Shown piece after piece: positions 18,173 through 27,117 of a DNA stretch of 64,000 nt. The notes beneath the pieces are model-generated. The model saw nothing but the letters and a program-made list of their open reading frames with translations. It made no database searches and was not told where the DNA came from. Position 1 is the stretch's first letter; every line of letters begins with the position of its first letter. The DNA lies in assembly GCF_006385575.1 (NCBI RefSeq), contig NZ_CP041040.1, forward strand, positions 806,001-870,000. Direction: 5' to 3'. The translations under genes and the position numbers were made by a program. This DNA comes from Microbacterium foliorum (lineage in GTDB: Bacteria > Actinomycetota > Actinomycetes > Actinomycetales > Microbacteriaceae).

Positions 18173-18804
18173 TCAGGGTCGTCCTCGTCGATGATCAGGC
18201 GCTGTTCCGCGCCGGGGTCCGCATGCTGCTCGCCTCGCAACCCGACCTCGACGTGGTCGGCGAAGCGGGCGACGGCCGAGAGGGCGTCTCCCTCGTGCAC
18301 GCGACCCGACCGGATGTGGTGCTGATGGACATCAGGATGCCGGTCATGGACGGCTTGGCCGCGACCGCCGAGATCCTCGCTCAGCCCGACCCTCCCCGCA
18401 TCGTGATGCTGACCACCTTCGACCTCGACGAGGCAGCCGCTCGCGCCATCCGCCAGGGGGCCAGCGGGTTCCTTCTCAAGGACGCCGACCCCGAGTTCCT
18501 CCTCGCGGCGATCCGCACCGTCCACTCCGGTTCGAGCGTGATCGCCGCCTCGGCCACGCGTGAGCTGTTCGAGCACTTCGCCGAGGCGCCGAAACCGGTG
18601 CCCGTGCAGTTCTCGGCGCTGACCGACCGTGAGCGCGAGATCTTCGCGCTCGCAGCCAGGGGGCTGTCGAACTCCGAGATCGCCGCTCGCGAATACCTCA
18701 GCGAGGCGACCGTGAAGACCCACATCAGCCGCATTCTGACGAAGCTCTCCCTGCGCGACCGCGTGCAGCTCGTGGTCTTCGCCTTCGAACACGGGCTCGC
18801 CTGA
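18169..18804 (+). CDS. NarL/LuxR-type response regulator
   Basis: A 211-residue regulator. The receiver domain has acidic Asp8/Asp9, phosphoacceptor Asp54 (VVLMDIRMP), Thr at TTFD and Lys104 (FLLKDAD). The C-terminal LuxR helix-turn-helix reads LTDREREIFALAARGLSNSEI, then ATVKTHISRILTKL. It overlaps the kinase gene by four bases, so they are translationally coupled partners. The ABC/FtsX exporter 95 bases downstream is the most obvious target. Confidence 0.93.
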   Translation: MIRVVLVDDQALFRAGVRMLLASQPDLDVVGEAGDGREGVSLVHATRPDVVLMDIRMPVMDGLAATAEILAQPDPPRIVMLTTFDLDEAAARAIRQGASGFLLKDADPEFLLAAIRTVHSGSSVIAASATRELFEHFAEAPKPVPVQFSALTDREREIFALAARGLSNSEIAAREYLSEATVKTHISRILTKLSLRDRVQLVVFAFEHGLA

Positions 18805-18898
18805 CCTCACTGCGCGCCGCGGGATCATCCTTGCGATGTAGACGGATGCGCCGTCAGGGCGACGCGGTGGCACACCCGCCGTCCGTAGCGTCGAAGGC

Positions 18899-19660
18899 AT
18901 GGAGATCACGACCACCGACCTCGGGCTCGCAGCCCGCGTCCAGCACCTCACGAAGACCTACGGCGCCGGCGAGGGCACCGTCCACGCGCTGGACGACGTC
19001 AGCGTCGGCATCCGCCGCGGGCAGTTCACCGCCATCATGGGTCCGTCCGGTTCGGGAAAGTCCACGCTCATGCACATCATGGCCGGCCTCGACACCCCGA
19101 CGCAGGGGAGGAGCTGGATCGGCGACACCGAGATCACGGAACTCGGAGATCTCGACCTGACTATCCTTCGCCGGCGTCGAGTCGGATTCATCTTCCAGGC
19201 GTTCAACCTCGTGCCGACGCTCACTGCCCTCGGCAACATCATGTTGCCGTTCGAGCTCGACGGACGCCGACCGAGCGCGATCGAGAAGGCGCGCATCGAT
19301 GGATTGATCGAGACCCTCGGGCTCGGCTCACGGCTGCAGCACCGACCGCATCAGCTGTCGGGCGGCCAGCAGCAGCGCGTCGCGATCGCCCGTGCGCTCG
19401 CCACGGCACCCGACCTGGTCTTCGCCGATGAGCCGACCGGAAACCTCGACTCGAAGACCGGACGCGAGGTGCTGCAGCTGCTCGCGACCGCGAGCCGCGA
19501 GCACGGGCAGTCGATCGCGATGGTCACGCACGACGCGATCGCGGCGAGCTACGCCGACCGGGTGCTGTTCCTCGGCGACGGGCGGATCGTCGCCGATCAC
19601 CCGCGTCAGAGCGCTGAGCAGATCTCGGCCTACATGCTCGCCGCCGAGGTCGCGGCATGA
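18899..19660 (+). CDS. MacB/LolD-type ABC transporter ATPase
   Basis: A 253-residue ATPase. Walker A is GPSGSGKST (residues 48-56, Lys54), the signature LSGGQQQRVAIA, Walker B LVFADEPTGNLD and the switch His in VTHD. This set, including GNLDSKTG, is typical of ATPases that pair with FtsX-type permeases in the export or sensing of antimicrobial peptides, or in lipoprotein transport. The permease gene overlaps by four bases. The ATG at 18899 has TAGCGT seven bases upstream. Regulation by the preceding two-component system is likely from position alone. Confidence 0.92.
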   Translation: MEITTTDLGLAARVQHLTKTYGAGEGTVHALDDVSVGIRRGQFTAIMGPSGSGKSTLMHIMAGLDTPTQGRSWIGDTEITELGDLDLTILRRRRVGFIFQAFNLVPTLTALGNIMLPFELDGRRPSAIEKARIDGLIETLGLGSRLQHRPHQLSGGQQQRVAIARALATAPDLVFADEPTGNLDSKTGREVLQLLATASREHGQSIAMVTHDAIAASYADRVLFLGDGRIVADHPRQSAEQISAYMLAAEVAA

Positions 19661-21129
19661 GCGCCGTCATCGACTCCCCGACCCGCACGGTCGTCGCGCA
19701 GACCTCCGCGACCGGTCCGCGCCTGGCCTGGCTGCGCGACCGAGGGATGGGTGCCAGCGTCCTCGTCGCGACGCTCTCGGCGGCCTTCGGAGTGGTGCTG
19801 GTCGAGACCGCGGCCTACCTCGGAGCGGTGCTGCAGGCCGACCCGTTCATCGGCGACAGCGAGACCCTCGCATTCGTGGTCGGGCTGCTCTCGGTACTCC
19901 TCACGGGCGTCGCGATGTACGTCGCGGCGATCGTCACCGCCAACACCTTCTCGACGATCATCGCCGGGCGCACGCGTCAGATCGCACTGATGCGCCTCAT
20001 CGGCGCGACCGCACGGTCGCAGCGCGCGGAGGTCGGCAGGCAGGGCCTCGTTGTCGGCGCGATCGGTGCGGCACTGGGCCTACTCGCGGGTCTCGCGATC
20101 GCGGCTGTCGGCGTACAGATCGGATCCGGACTGATCGAGAACCTGCCGACCGGGTTCACCCTCGCCCAGCCGTTCATCGCCCTGCCCGTGATCGGCGTCG
20201 CTCTCACCACCTGGGCTGCAGCCTGGGCGGGATCCAGACGCGTGCTCACCGTCACACCGCTGCAGGCGATCGGCGGCTCGGTCGAGCGCAGCCACGAAGA
20301 GATGTCGCGCCCCGGGCGTCACATCGGCGCATGGGTGCTGCTGGTCGCCGGCACCGCCCTGCTGGCGGCAGGCGTCGCCGTGGGTCTCGCGCATCCGCTC
20401 GGGGTGGTCGTGGCCTTCTTCGGCGGGCTGCTGTCGTTCACGGGACTCGCGCTCGGATCGGTGCTCTTCATGCCACCCGTGCTGCGACTGGTCGGGCGGA
20501 TGTTCGGATCGAGCGCCACCGCACGGCTCGCGGCCGAGAATGCTCTGCGCTATCCGGAGCGCTCGTCGCGCATGGCGATCGGTGTGGTGATGGGGGTCAC
20601 GCTCGTCACGATGTTCGCCGTCGCGCTCGAATCGGTCAAGCAGATGCTGATCGGTCAGGTAGAGGGCGAGACGCCCGCCGAGTTCTTCACACCGTTCGAC
20701 GCCTTCGCGTCGGTGATGATGGTGCTCGTCGCCGTGACGGCGGTGATCGCCGCGGTCGGCCTGGTCAACCTGCTGACCATCGGCGTCGTGCAGCGTCGCC
20801 GCGAGCTCGGGCTCCTCCGCTCGATCGGACTGTCCAACGGGCAGGTGCGTCGCATGGTGCTGCTGGAGGCCGCGCACATCACGGTGGCCGCGACGCTGAC
20901 CGGGTTGATCCTGGGCATTGCTTACGGATGGATCGCGGCGCAGTCTCTGCTCGGATCCGTGCCGACCCTGCCCGACTTCGAGCCCGCAGGGCTCGTGGCG
21001 CCTCACGTGCCGTGGCTGCCCGTCGTCATCATCGTCGCGGCGACCGCTGTGCTGACCCTGGTCGCCGCTGCGACGCCGACCCGTCTCGCCACCCGGGTCG
21101 CTCCGGTCGACGCACTCGCCGCAAACTGA
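19657..21129 (+). CDS. FtsX-family ABC transporter permease
   Basis: A 490-residue membrane protein with two FtsX-type halves. The first (about residues 70-190) holds the cytoplasmic coupling segment RTRQIALMRLIGATARSQRA. The second (about 345-485) holds QRRRELGLLRSIGLSNGQVRR. Around eight hydrophobic segments are visible, with little extracytoplasmic sequence. It overlaps the ATPase gene by four bases and should form one transporter with it. Cargo cannot be told from sequence. A strong terminator follows. Confidence 0.9.
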   Translation: MSAVIDSPTRTVVAQTSATGPRLAWLRDRGMGASVLVATLSAAFGVVLVETAAYLGAVLQADPFIGDSETLAFVVGLLSVLLTGVAMYVAAIVTANTFSTIIAGRTRQIALMRLIGATARSQRAEVGRQGLVVGAIGAALGLLAGLAIAAVGVQIGSGLIENLPTGFTLAQPFIALPVIGVALTTWAAAWAGSRRVLTVTPLQAIGGSVERSHEEMSRPGRHIGAWVLLVAGTALLAAGVAVGLAHPLGVVVAFFGGLLSFTGLALGSVLFMPPVLRLVGRMFGSSATARLAAENALRYPERSSRMAIGVVMGVTLVTMFAVALESVKQMLIGQVEGETPAEFFTPFDAFASVMMVLVAVTAVIAAVGLVNLLTIGVVQRRRELGLLRSIGLSNGQVRRMVLLEAAHITVAATLTGLILGIAYGWIAAQSLLGSVPTLPDFEPAGLVAPHVPWLPVVIIVAATAVLTLVAAATPTRLATRVAPVDALAAN

Positions 21130-21143
21130 CGGCGGCCGTGCGC

Positions 21144-21185
21144 CCAGAACGCCCCGTGACCCAATCGGTCATCGGGGCGTTCTGG
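21144..21185 (+). terminator. Long hairpin terminator after the ABC/FtsX operon
   Basis: Outer 13-base arms (CCAGAACGCCCCG and its complement) enclose inner arms TGACC/GGTCA around CAATC, with one bulged T. It lies 14 bases after the permease stop and ends 15 bases before the -10-like TAGGCT of the next gene. Confidence 0.8.
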
Positions 21186-21212
21186 CGCATCCGGTCGTTC
21201 TAGGCTGGACGG

Positions 21213-21869
21213 ATGCCGTCTCCGTTCGACCAGTCCACTTATCAGGTGCGCCTCGAGTGGGGTGTCGATGGACTCGACCGCCTCGCACCCGCCGATGTCG
21301 TCGTGGTCGTCGACGTGCTCCGTTTCTCATCGACCGTGGCAGACGCCGTCGCATCCGGGTCCGCGGTCTCGCTCGACGACGCACGGGTGTGGTCTCGCAA
21401 CGGCGCAGCGGTCGCCGCCCGCGCCGGTGAGGCCGTGGTGCTGGTCGGAAGTCTCCGCAACGCCTCGGCGGTGGCGCGAGCGATCGCGACACTGCAGGAT
21501 CGCAATCAGGCGCGCACCTCGGTGAACGTGATCGCGGCGGGCGAAGCCGACGCCGACGGCGCGGTGCGGTTCGCAGTCGAAGACCACCTGGGGGCCGGAG
21601 CGATCGTCGCCGCATTGACCGATCTCGGCATCGACCACACCGCGCCCGATGCGGCCGTGGCGGCCGAGGGGTTCCGAGCGCTGAAGCGGGCGCTGCGCCA
21701 CATGGTCAGCGCCAGCGGGTCGGCACGCGAGCTCGCCGAGGGGGTCGCAGCGACCGATCGGATGCGGGCATCCGGCGTCGTCCCGACGACGCCGTCGAGC
21801 GCCGCCGAGCTCGATGCCCTCGATGTCGTGCCCGTGCTGCGCGACGGCGTCTTCGTCGCGTTCGACTGA
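21213..21869 (+). CDS. 2-phosphosulfolactate phosphatase-like (ComB family) protein
   Basis: A 218-residue protein with ComB-family features: DVLRFSSTVADAVASGSAV near the N-terminus, VLVGSLRNASAVA in the middle, and GAGAIVAAL with a later FRALKRALRHMV. ComB hydrolyses 2-phosphosulfolactate on the way to coenzyme M in methanogens. Bacterial members occur outside that pathway and their true substrate is often unknown; no other coenzyme M gene is visible here. The ATG has TAGGCT six bases upstream and no ribosome-binding site, so a leaderless mRNA is likely. It appears to be a single gene. Confidence 0.72.
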   Translation: MPSPFDQSTYQVRLEWGVDGLDRLAPADVVVVVDVLRFSSTVADAVASGSAVSLDDARVWSRNGAAVAARAGEAVVLVGSLRNASAVARAIATLQDRNQARTSVNVIAAGEADADGAVRFAVEDHLGAGAIVAALTDLGIDHTAPDAAVAAEGFRALKRALRHMVSASGSARELAEGVAATDRMRASGVVPTTPSSAAELDALDVVPVLRDGVFVAFD

Positions 21870-22007
21870 CCCGTTCGGCCAGGCTCGCAGCGACGGAATC
21901 GCCGGAACCCCGCGATGGAGCGTCTCGCCGACGTCGACTCGCAGCGCGGTCGGCAACAGGCCGTGCACTCGGCGCGGGTTTCGGCACTCGCGACGTAGGG
22001 TCGTGGC

Positions 22008-22511
22008 ATGAGGTTCGTCCCCGCTTTCATCGTCGATGCCGTCCTGGTGCTCGTCTTCGCCGTGATCGGCCGTGCCTCGCACGGTGAGAGCCCGGGTGGG
22101 TTCCTGGTCACCGCCTGGCCTTTCCTCGTCGCGCTGCTGGTGGGTCACGTCGTGGCCGCGCTGCTGCCGGCGAGGCCGCGTCGTCCGTGGTCGCTGGTCT
22201 GGGGCGCCGTCGTCTGGGCGGTCACGGTCGCCGGCGGACTCCTGTTGCGGGTCGCAGCGGGGGATACCGCTCAGATCGCGTTCATCATCGTCACGACACT
22301 CGTGCTCGGAGTCTTCCTCGTCGGCTGGCGAGCCGTGGCAGCAGTCCTGCGCAGGCGCGCGGGACGTCCGAGCGACAACAGTCCGGTACACGAGGGATCT
22401 GCCGACGTGGCAGACGACGAGAGCGCCGACGATGCGGTTCCCGACGAGGAGCGGTCACAGGCGGAGTCGGCTCCTGAGACTGATCCCGAAACGGGCCCGC
22501 AACCGCGCTGA
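22008..22511 (+). CDS. DUF3054 small membrane protein
   Basis: A 167-residue protein with about four membrane helices in the first 115 residues and an acidic, disordered tail rich in Asp, Glu, Ser and Pro. The segments FAVIGRASHGES, the WPF helix start, and GHVVAALLPARPRRPWSLVWGAVVW are typical of the actinobacterial DUF3054 family, whose function is unknown. The ATG stands six bases after TAGGGT. It converges on the SprT-like gene. Confidence 0.72.
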   Translation: MRFVPAFIVDAVLVLVFAVIGRASHGESPGGFLVTAWPFLVALLVGHVVAALLPARPRRPWSLVWGAVVWAVTVAGGLLLRVAAGDTAQIAFIIVTTLVLGVFLVGWRAVAAVLRRRAGRPSDNSPVHEGSADVADDESADDAVPDEERSQAESAPETDPETGPQPR

Positions 22512-22597
22512 CCGCGGCGGGCGGGTGCGGGGTCGATTTCGCATCCGTACCGGTCGCGTGCCGAGCGTTCTTGACCTCGCAGCGCGCCGGTGGGCTG

Positions 22598-23086
22598 TCA
22601 GCGCGACATCTGGGCGGCGAGCCTCGTGTCGGCCGTGATCTCGCGACGTGTCCAGTCGAAGAGGTAGCGGGCGTCGTACGAGCGAGAGCATCGCGCGCAC
22701 GACGTCGCGCGCGACGGGCGCCGGTGACGGTAGGTGACGTGACCGGCGGGGCACCGACCGACCCACGGCGCGAGCTCGACCGCCGTCTCGCCATGATGTG
22801 TCGTTCCACCGACATAGCCCAGGTCGCGGGCCACGCGCTTCCAGGTCGCGCCATGGGCAGCCTCGTGACCGGCGAGCGCATGCGCCACCTCGTGCAGCAG
22901 CACCTGATGGATCTCGTCGTCCTCGAACCGAGCCGCCAGATATCGGGACACGGTGATGCGCTTCTTCGTGTAGTCGCACTGCCCCGCTCGACGCTTGGCA
23001 TGGTCGAAGCCGAACGACCAGCTGTCGTCGAGGTGCATCGTGATCAGTGCCTCGCCCCAGACGCGCACCCGGTCAAGTTCCGCCAT
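22598..23086 (-). CDS. SprT-like zinc metalloprotease-fold protein
   Basis: A 162-residue protein with the zinc-binding motif HEVAHALAGHEAAHG: His65, Glu66 and His69, with His78 as the likely third ligand. A C-terminal zinc-ribbon-like part follows, with Cys residues in CPAGH and CARC. This matches the SprT/Spartan-like domain. Eukaryotic Spartan cleaves DNA-protein crosslinks, while the job of bacterial SprT-like proteins is not settled. The ATG at 23086 has TAGCCT six bases upstream on the minus strand. The TPR-like gene at 23133 lies upstream in the same direction. Confidence 0.8.
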   Translation of the reverse strand: MAELDRVRVWGEALITMHLDDSWSFGFDHAKRRAGQCDYTKKRITVSRYLAARFEDDEIHQVLLHEVAHALAGHEAAHGATWKRVARDLGYVGGTTHHGETAVELAPWVGRCPAGHVTYRHRRPSRATSCARCSRSYDARYLFDWTRREITADTRLAAQMSR

Positions 23087-23132
23087 GCGATCAGGCTAGG
23101 CCATACCGCCGACATCGCCGCTCAACAGGATG

Positions 23133-23660
23133 TCAGCCGGCGACGAGCTGCGTCGTACGGCGCCGTTCGGCCGCTTCGATCGCGAGCAGCACCGTCTCGA
23201 GCTCCCGGTCCTGGGCTCCCGCTTCACGGCGCAGGAACAGAGACTGCTTGAAGCTCTCGCGGGCAGTCTCGTAGTCACCGGCTTCGTAGGCGTTCTTGCC
23301 GTGGTGGTGATGCGCGAACGCCGCGATCGAGACCCAGCGCTGCCCTTCCGCCTCCGCGGCGCACGTGGCGAGCTCCTGTGCGGCGGCGGCGTGTGCGCCG
23401 CGGTACTGCAGGATCGTGGCGTGCAGCACTCGGGCACGCAGGACGTCCTTGCGCGTACCTGCCATGCGCGACTGGCGCACGGCTTCGTCGGCGAGGGGGA
23501 GCGCTTCGTCGAGACGGTCGAGGACCTTCAGCAGCCAGACCCGCTCCAGCAGAGCCGGAAGGCTCCGCTGACTCTCGATCTCCTCCAGCCGCGCGGCACA
23601 TTCACCGAGGTCGACCAGCTCGCGAAGGCTCTCCTGGTCGTATCCCTGGATGAAACTCAT
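23133..23660 (-). CDS. Small TPR-like helical-repeat protein
   Basis: A 175-residue, mostly helical protein with repeat units of TPR type, for example LDEALPLADEAVRQSRMAG, GAHAAAAQELATCAAEAEGQ and GDYETARESFKQSLFLRREAG. Such repeats usually mediate protein contacts; no catalytic motif is visible. I chose the ATG at 23660 because GGAGA lies five bases upstream; the frame extends further but without similarity to a protein domain. No role can be assigned from neighbours. Confidence 0.65.
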   Translation of the reverse strand: MSFIQGYDQESLRELVDLGECAARLEEIESQRSLPALLERVWLLKVLDRLDEALPLADEAVRQSRMAGTRKDVLRARVLHATILQYRGAHAAAAQELATCAAEAEGQRWVSIAAFAHHHHGKNAYEAGDYETARESFKQSLFLRREAGAQDRELETVLLAIEAAERRRTTQLVAG

Positions 23661-23771
23661 TGCTCTCCTTCCGCAGCGTCCCCCGTCAAGTGTGCCTCGC
23701 GACGGCGCCGTCGTCGGGGCGGCACGCCCCACGGCGCCGCATCCGGATCGTGATCCGCGAGATCAGAACGC

Positions 23772-24632
23772 TCAGCGAAGGAACAGCGAGGCATCCGGGC
23801 GGGGGGAGGCCACGGCATCCGCGTCCGTGACCACGCGTGCGCCCTGCACGAAGGCGGTCGCCTCGGCGCCCTGGGCGATCTTCGCAGGATGGGGTCCGGC
23901 GGCCAGTATCCGTGGCAGCCATTCGCTCGGCAGGGGAGCGGCCGAGGCCGCGATCACGAGGTTGCCGAACCTGCGGCCCTTCAGCACCTGCGTATCGGCG
24001 AGGACGCCGATCTCGGGCAGCACCTCGGCGATCGTCGCGACCTGACGCCGCGCGAAGGCGAGGCCGGGGCCGTCGGCGACGTTCACGAGCAGCACGCCTC
24101 CGGGTGCGAGAAGCTCGGCGAGTTCGCTGTAGAACTCGATGCTGGTGAGGTGGGCGGGCGTCTGGGCACCCGAGTACACGTCGGACACCACCAGATCGCA
24201 ATTGCCGACGATGGCCGACGGAAGACGGCGGACACCCTCGCGGGCGTCACCGATGCGCACCCTGATCGACGCGCCTCTCGGCAGCGGAAGGTGCTCGCGC
24301 ACGAGTGCGGCCAGCGGGGCCTCGAGCTCGATCACCTGCTGCCGCGAACCCGGCCGTGTGGCCTCGATGTAGCGGGGGATCGTCAGCGCTCCCGCTCCGA
24401 GGTGCACCGCGGTGAGAGGCCCTTCCGCGAGCTGGTCGATCACGGCGCCCATGCGCACGATGTACTCGAAGTGCAGGTGCGTGGGGTCATCGAGGTCGAC
24501 GTGCGACTGAGGGGTGTCGTCGACGATGAGCTCGAAGCCGGTGGTGAACTCCGACGGCACGATGCGGGCGGTGCCTCCGTGGTCGAGACGGGCCTGCGGG
24601 TGCTCGGTGTCCTTCGCTCGCGTCCTGCCCAT
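23772..24632 (-). CDS. Spermidine-synthase-like SAM-binding protein
   Basis: A 286-residue protein with the spermidine synthase/methyltransferase fold. The nucleotide-binding loop reads VHLGAGALTIPRYI and the acidic strand-2 end is VIELEAPL. The residues DVYSGAQTPAHLTS stand where true spermidine synthases have their catalytic Asp region. Proteins of this type are widespread in actinobacteria and usually lack proven polyamine activity. The ATG at 24632 stands six bases after TAGTCT on the minus strand with no ribosome-binding site. It is divergent from the sugar importer operon. Confidence 0.7.
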   Translation of the reverse strand: MGRTRAKDTEHPQARLDHGGTARIVPSEFTTGFELIVDDTPQSHVDLDDPTHLHFEYIVRMGAVIDQLAEGPLTAVHLGAGALTIPRYIEATRPGSRQQVIELEAPLAALVREHLPLPRGASIRVRIGDAREGVRRLPSAIVGNCDLVVSDVYSGAQTPAHLTSIEFYSELAELLAPGGVLLVNVADGPGLAFARRQVATIAEVLPEIGVLADTQVLKGRRFGNLVIAASAAPLPSEWLPRILAAGPHPAKIAQGAEATAFVQGARVVTDADAVASPRPDASLFLR

Positions 24633-24665
24633 GCTCCGAGACTACGCGCTCACCGCGCTCTGAGA

Positions 24666-24688
24666 CCTCCGGGCAAGAGCCCCGGAGG
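24666..24688. other. Hairpin of unknown role in the divergent gap
   Basis: Eight-base arms CCTCCGGG/CCCGGAGG around a 7-base loop, between the SpeE-like gene and the sugar-importer promoter. No gene ends into it, so a terminator role is doubtful. Confidence 0.4.
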
Positions 24689-24743
24689 CGCCGCGAGCCT
24701 GCTCGCCGAGGCCGATGTTACGGCCGGATGACGTTTCCGAGAA

Positions 24744-24776
24744 TAACTTGCAGGGAATTAGTTAGTGATGAATACT
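24744..24776 (+). promoter_or_regulatory. Promoter and possible operator of the sugar importer operon
   Basis: TTGCAG (24748-24753) and AATACT (24771-24776) are 17 bases apart in a locally AT-rich stretch. An inverted repeat TAACT-N11-AGTTA (24744-24764) overlaps the -35, where a repressor such as the RpiR protein of this operon could bind. The pairing of regulator and site is inference. Confidence 0.6.
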
Positions 24777-24832
24777 TTTTCCTACGTGGTAGGCACCCGA
24801 TGCCGCCAGGACGTTCAAAGAGGAGATCCCTG

Positions 24833-26125
24833 ATGCACAAGCGCATTCTTCCGGTCGTGGCGCTGGGCGCCGCGGCCACACTGGGCCTGGCGGCCTGTGC
24901 CGGTGACGGAGCAGCCACCGGCGGAGCCGTCGACGGAGAGGGCCAGGAGCTCACCGTCTGGATCATGAAGGGCACGAACCCCGACGCGACCGCGTTCTAC
25001 GACGAGGTGTCGAGCGCCTTCGAAGACGAGACCGGAGCCACGGTCAAGATCGAAGAGATCCAGTGGGCGGATGCTCATGACCGCTTCGTCACGTCGATCG
25101 CGGGCGGCACGACGCCCGACATCGCCGAGACGGGCACCACCTGGACGGCGGAGTTCGCGGACGCAGGCGCGCTCGAGCCGCTCGATGAGTACGTCGACGC
25201 GGAAGACGGCCTGCGCGACGACCTCGTCGAGGGCCTCGCGGTCGCCGGCACCTATGACGAAGAGCTGTACGGCATGCCGTGGTACGCCGGTGTCCGCTCG
25301 ATCGTCTACCGCACCGATGTCTTCGAGGAGCTCGGTCTCGAGGCTCCGAAGACGTGGGACGACATCGTCACCGCCGGTGAGGCGATCAAGGCCGCAAAGC
25401 CCGACATGCTGCCGTTCCCCGTCGCGGGCGACGCCGAGTTCCAGGTGTACCCCTGGGTCTGGGGCGCGGGCGGCGAGGTCGCCACCCTCGACGGCGAGAC
25501 CTGGACGAGCGAGCTCGACAGCGACGAGTCGCAGGCCGGCATCGAGTTCTACACCGGACTCGCGACCGAGCACGGCTTCTCCTCCGCCGGTGCCACGACG
25601 TGGAAGGAGACCGATCTCCGTGACTCGTTCACTCAGGGGAACGTCGCCATGATGCTCTCGGGATCGTGGACCCCGAAGGCGCTGATCGAGGCGAACCCCG
25701 AGCTCGAGGGCAAGATCGGCGCAGCCGTGATCCCCGGTGAGGACGGCGGAATCGCTCCGTCCGTGCTCGGAGGCTCGCACCTGTCGGTCTTCAACACGAC
25801 GGAGAACGCCGACCTCGCGTGGGAGTTCGTCAAGCTGATGACCACCGGAGAGTTCGCCGAGCAGTGGGCTGACGAGACCGGCTACTTCCCCGGTGTCCAG
25901 TCGGCGATGGAAGAGGCTCTCGCCTCGACCGACCCGCTCGTCGCCCCGTTCGCGCAGCAGATGGTCGAGGGCGGCGCATCCGTGCCCGTCACCCCGAACT
26001 TCGGAGCCGTCCAGGCGAAGAAGACCACCAACTCGATGATCCAGGCGATCCTCGGCGGGCAGAAGGACGTCGCCACGGCGACGAAGGATGCCGCAGTCGA
26101 GATGACCGAGCTGCTCAACAAGTAA
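24833..26125 (+). CDS. Sugar ABC transporter substrate-binding lipoprotein
   Basis: A 430-residue family 1 type solute-binding protein. A signal peptide ends in the lipobox LAAC (Cys22), anchoring it outside the membrane. The mature part has the usual pattern of carbohydrate binders (LTVWIMKGTNPDATAF, GTTPDIAETGTTWTAEFADAG, GNVAMMLSGSWTP). I chose the ATG at 24833 because GAGGAG lies about eight bases before it. It heads an operon with two permeases, a GH3 enzyme and an RpiR regulator. That company suggests an amino sugar or a glycoside as ligand. Confidence 0.92.
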   Translation: MHKRILPVVALGAAATLGLAACAGDGAATGGAVDGEGQELTVWIMKGTNPDATAFYDEVSSAFEDETGATVKIEEIQWADAHDRFVTSIAGGTTPDIAETGTTWTAEFADAGALEPLDEYVDAEDGLRDDLVEGLAVAGTYDEELYGMPWYAGVRSIVYRTDVFEELGLEAPKTWDDIVTAGEAIKAAKPDMLPFPVAGDAEFQVYPWVWGAGGEVATLDGETWTSELDSDESQAGIEFYTGLATEHGFSSAGATTWKETDLRDSFTQGNVAMMLSGSWTPKALIEANPELEGKIGAAVIPGEDGGIAPSVLGGSHLSVFNTTENADLAWEFVKLMTTGEFAEQWADETGYFPGVQSAMEEALASTDPLVAPFAQQMVEGGASVPVTPNFGAVQAKKTTNSMIQAILGGQKDVATATKDAAVEMTELLNK

Positions 26126-26139
26126 GGCTGTATCCCTTC

Positions 26140-27117
26140 ATGTCGATGGTGCAAGCGCCACTGCCGGCCACGAAGGCGGAGTCCACCTCCGCCTCCGTGG
26201 CCGGCGGCCAGCCCCGGCGGCGAGGACTCTCGCTGCTCACGGCCCGTCCCTGGCTTCTTCTCGCTCCCGGGCTGGTCATCCTCGCGGTGCTCATGCTCTG
26301 GCCGCTCATCCAGGTGTTCATCTTCTCGCTGCAGGACTACGGTCTGCGCGAGATCAACACCGGCGAGAACAACTGGATCGGCGTCGACAACTACGTCGAG
26401 GCGCTCACCAACCCGACACTCTGGGCCGTCGTCCTGCCCAACACCGTCGGATTCGCAGCCGTCGCCGTGTTCGTCACCGTGGCGGTCGGCACGCTGGTCG
26501 CGCTGCTGCTCGCGAAGCTGGGCACGGTCTGGCGCACCATCGTCTCGAGCTGCATCATGGTCGCGTGGGCCATGCCCGCCGTGACCGGCACCTACGTCTG
26601 GACGTTCATCTTCGATGCCGACCGAGGCATCTTCAACACCACCCTGCAGAACCTCGGCCTGATGGACGAGCCGGTCAACTGGTTCACCAACCAGTGGTCG
26701 TTCTACGCGATCGTGCTGCTCAACGTCGTGCACCACGGCTTCCCGTTCGTGGCGATCACGGTGCTCGCCGGTCTCCTCGGCGTCTCGAAGGAGATGCTCG
26801 AGGCCGCAGCACTCGACGGGGCCAACGCCTGGATGCGCTTCTGGAAGATCATCTTCCCGACGCTCAAGCCCGTCTTCTCGGTCGTCATCATCCTGTCGAC
26901 GATCTGGGACTTCAAGGTCTTCGCGCAGGTCTATCTGATGCCCGGCGGTGGGGGAGGCAACCGATCGGTGCTCAACCTCGGCGTCTGGTCGTATGTCGAA
27001 TCCTTCGGCCAGAACCGCTACGGCTTCGGAGCCGCCCTCGCCGTGCTGCTCACCCTCGTGCTGATCGGCATCACGATCGTGTACATCCGTTCCCTCATGA
27101 AGGAGGACGAGCTGTGA
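26140..27117 (+). CDS. Sugar ABC transporter permease, MalF type
   Basis: A 325-residue permease with about six helices and the ATPase-coupling EAA loop EMLEAAALDGANAWMRFWKI. The N-terminal 35 residues are a cytoplasmic, Ala/Ser/Arg-rich segment before LLLAPGLVILAVLMLWPLI. It is 14 bases downstream of the binding-protein gene and overlaps the second permease by four bases. No ATPase gene is present in the operon, so the transporter should use a shared ATPase such as MsiK encoded elsewhere, as many actinobacterial sugar importers do. Confidence 0.92.
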   Translation: MSMVQAPLPATKAESTSASVAGGQPRRRGLSLLTARPWLLLAPGLVILAVLMLWPLIQVFIFSLQDYGLREINTGENNWIGVDNYVEALTNPTLWAVVLPNTVGFAAVAVFVTVAVGTLVALLLAKLGTVWRTIVSSCIMVAWAMPAVTGTYVWTFIFDADRGIFNTTLQNLGLMDEPVNWFTNQWSFYAIVLLNVVHHGFPFVAITVLAGLLGVSKEMLEAAALDGANAWMRFWKIIFPTLKPVFSVVIILSTIWDFKVFAQVYLMPGGGGGNRSVLNLGVWSYVESFGQNRYGFGAALAVLLTLVLIGITIVYIRSLMKEDEL

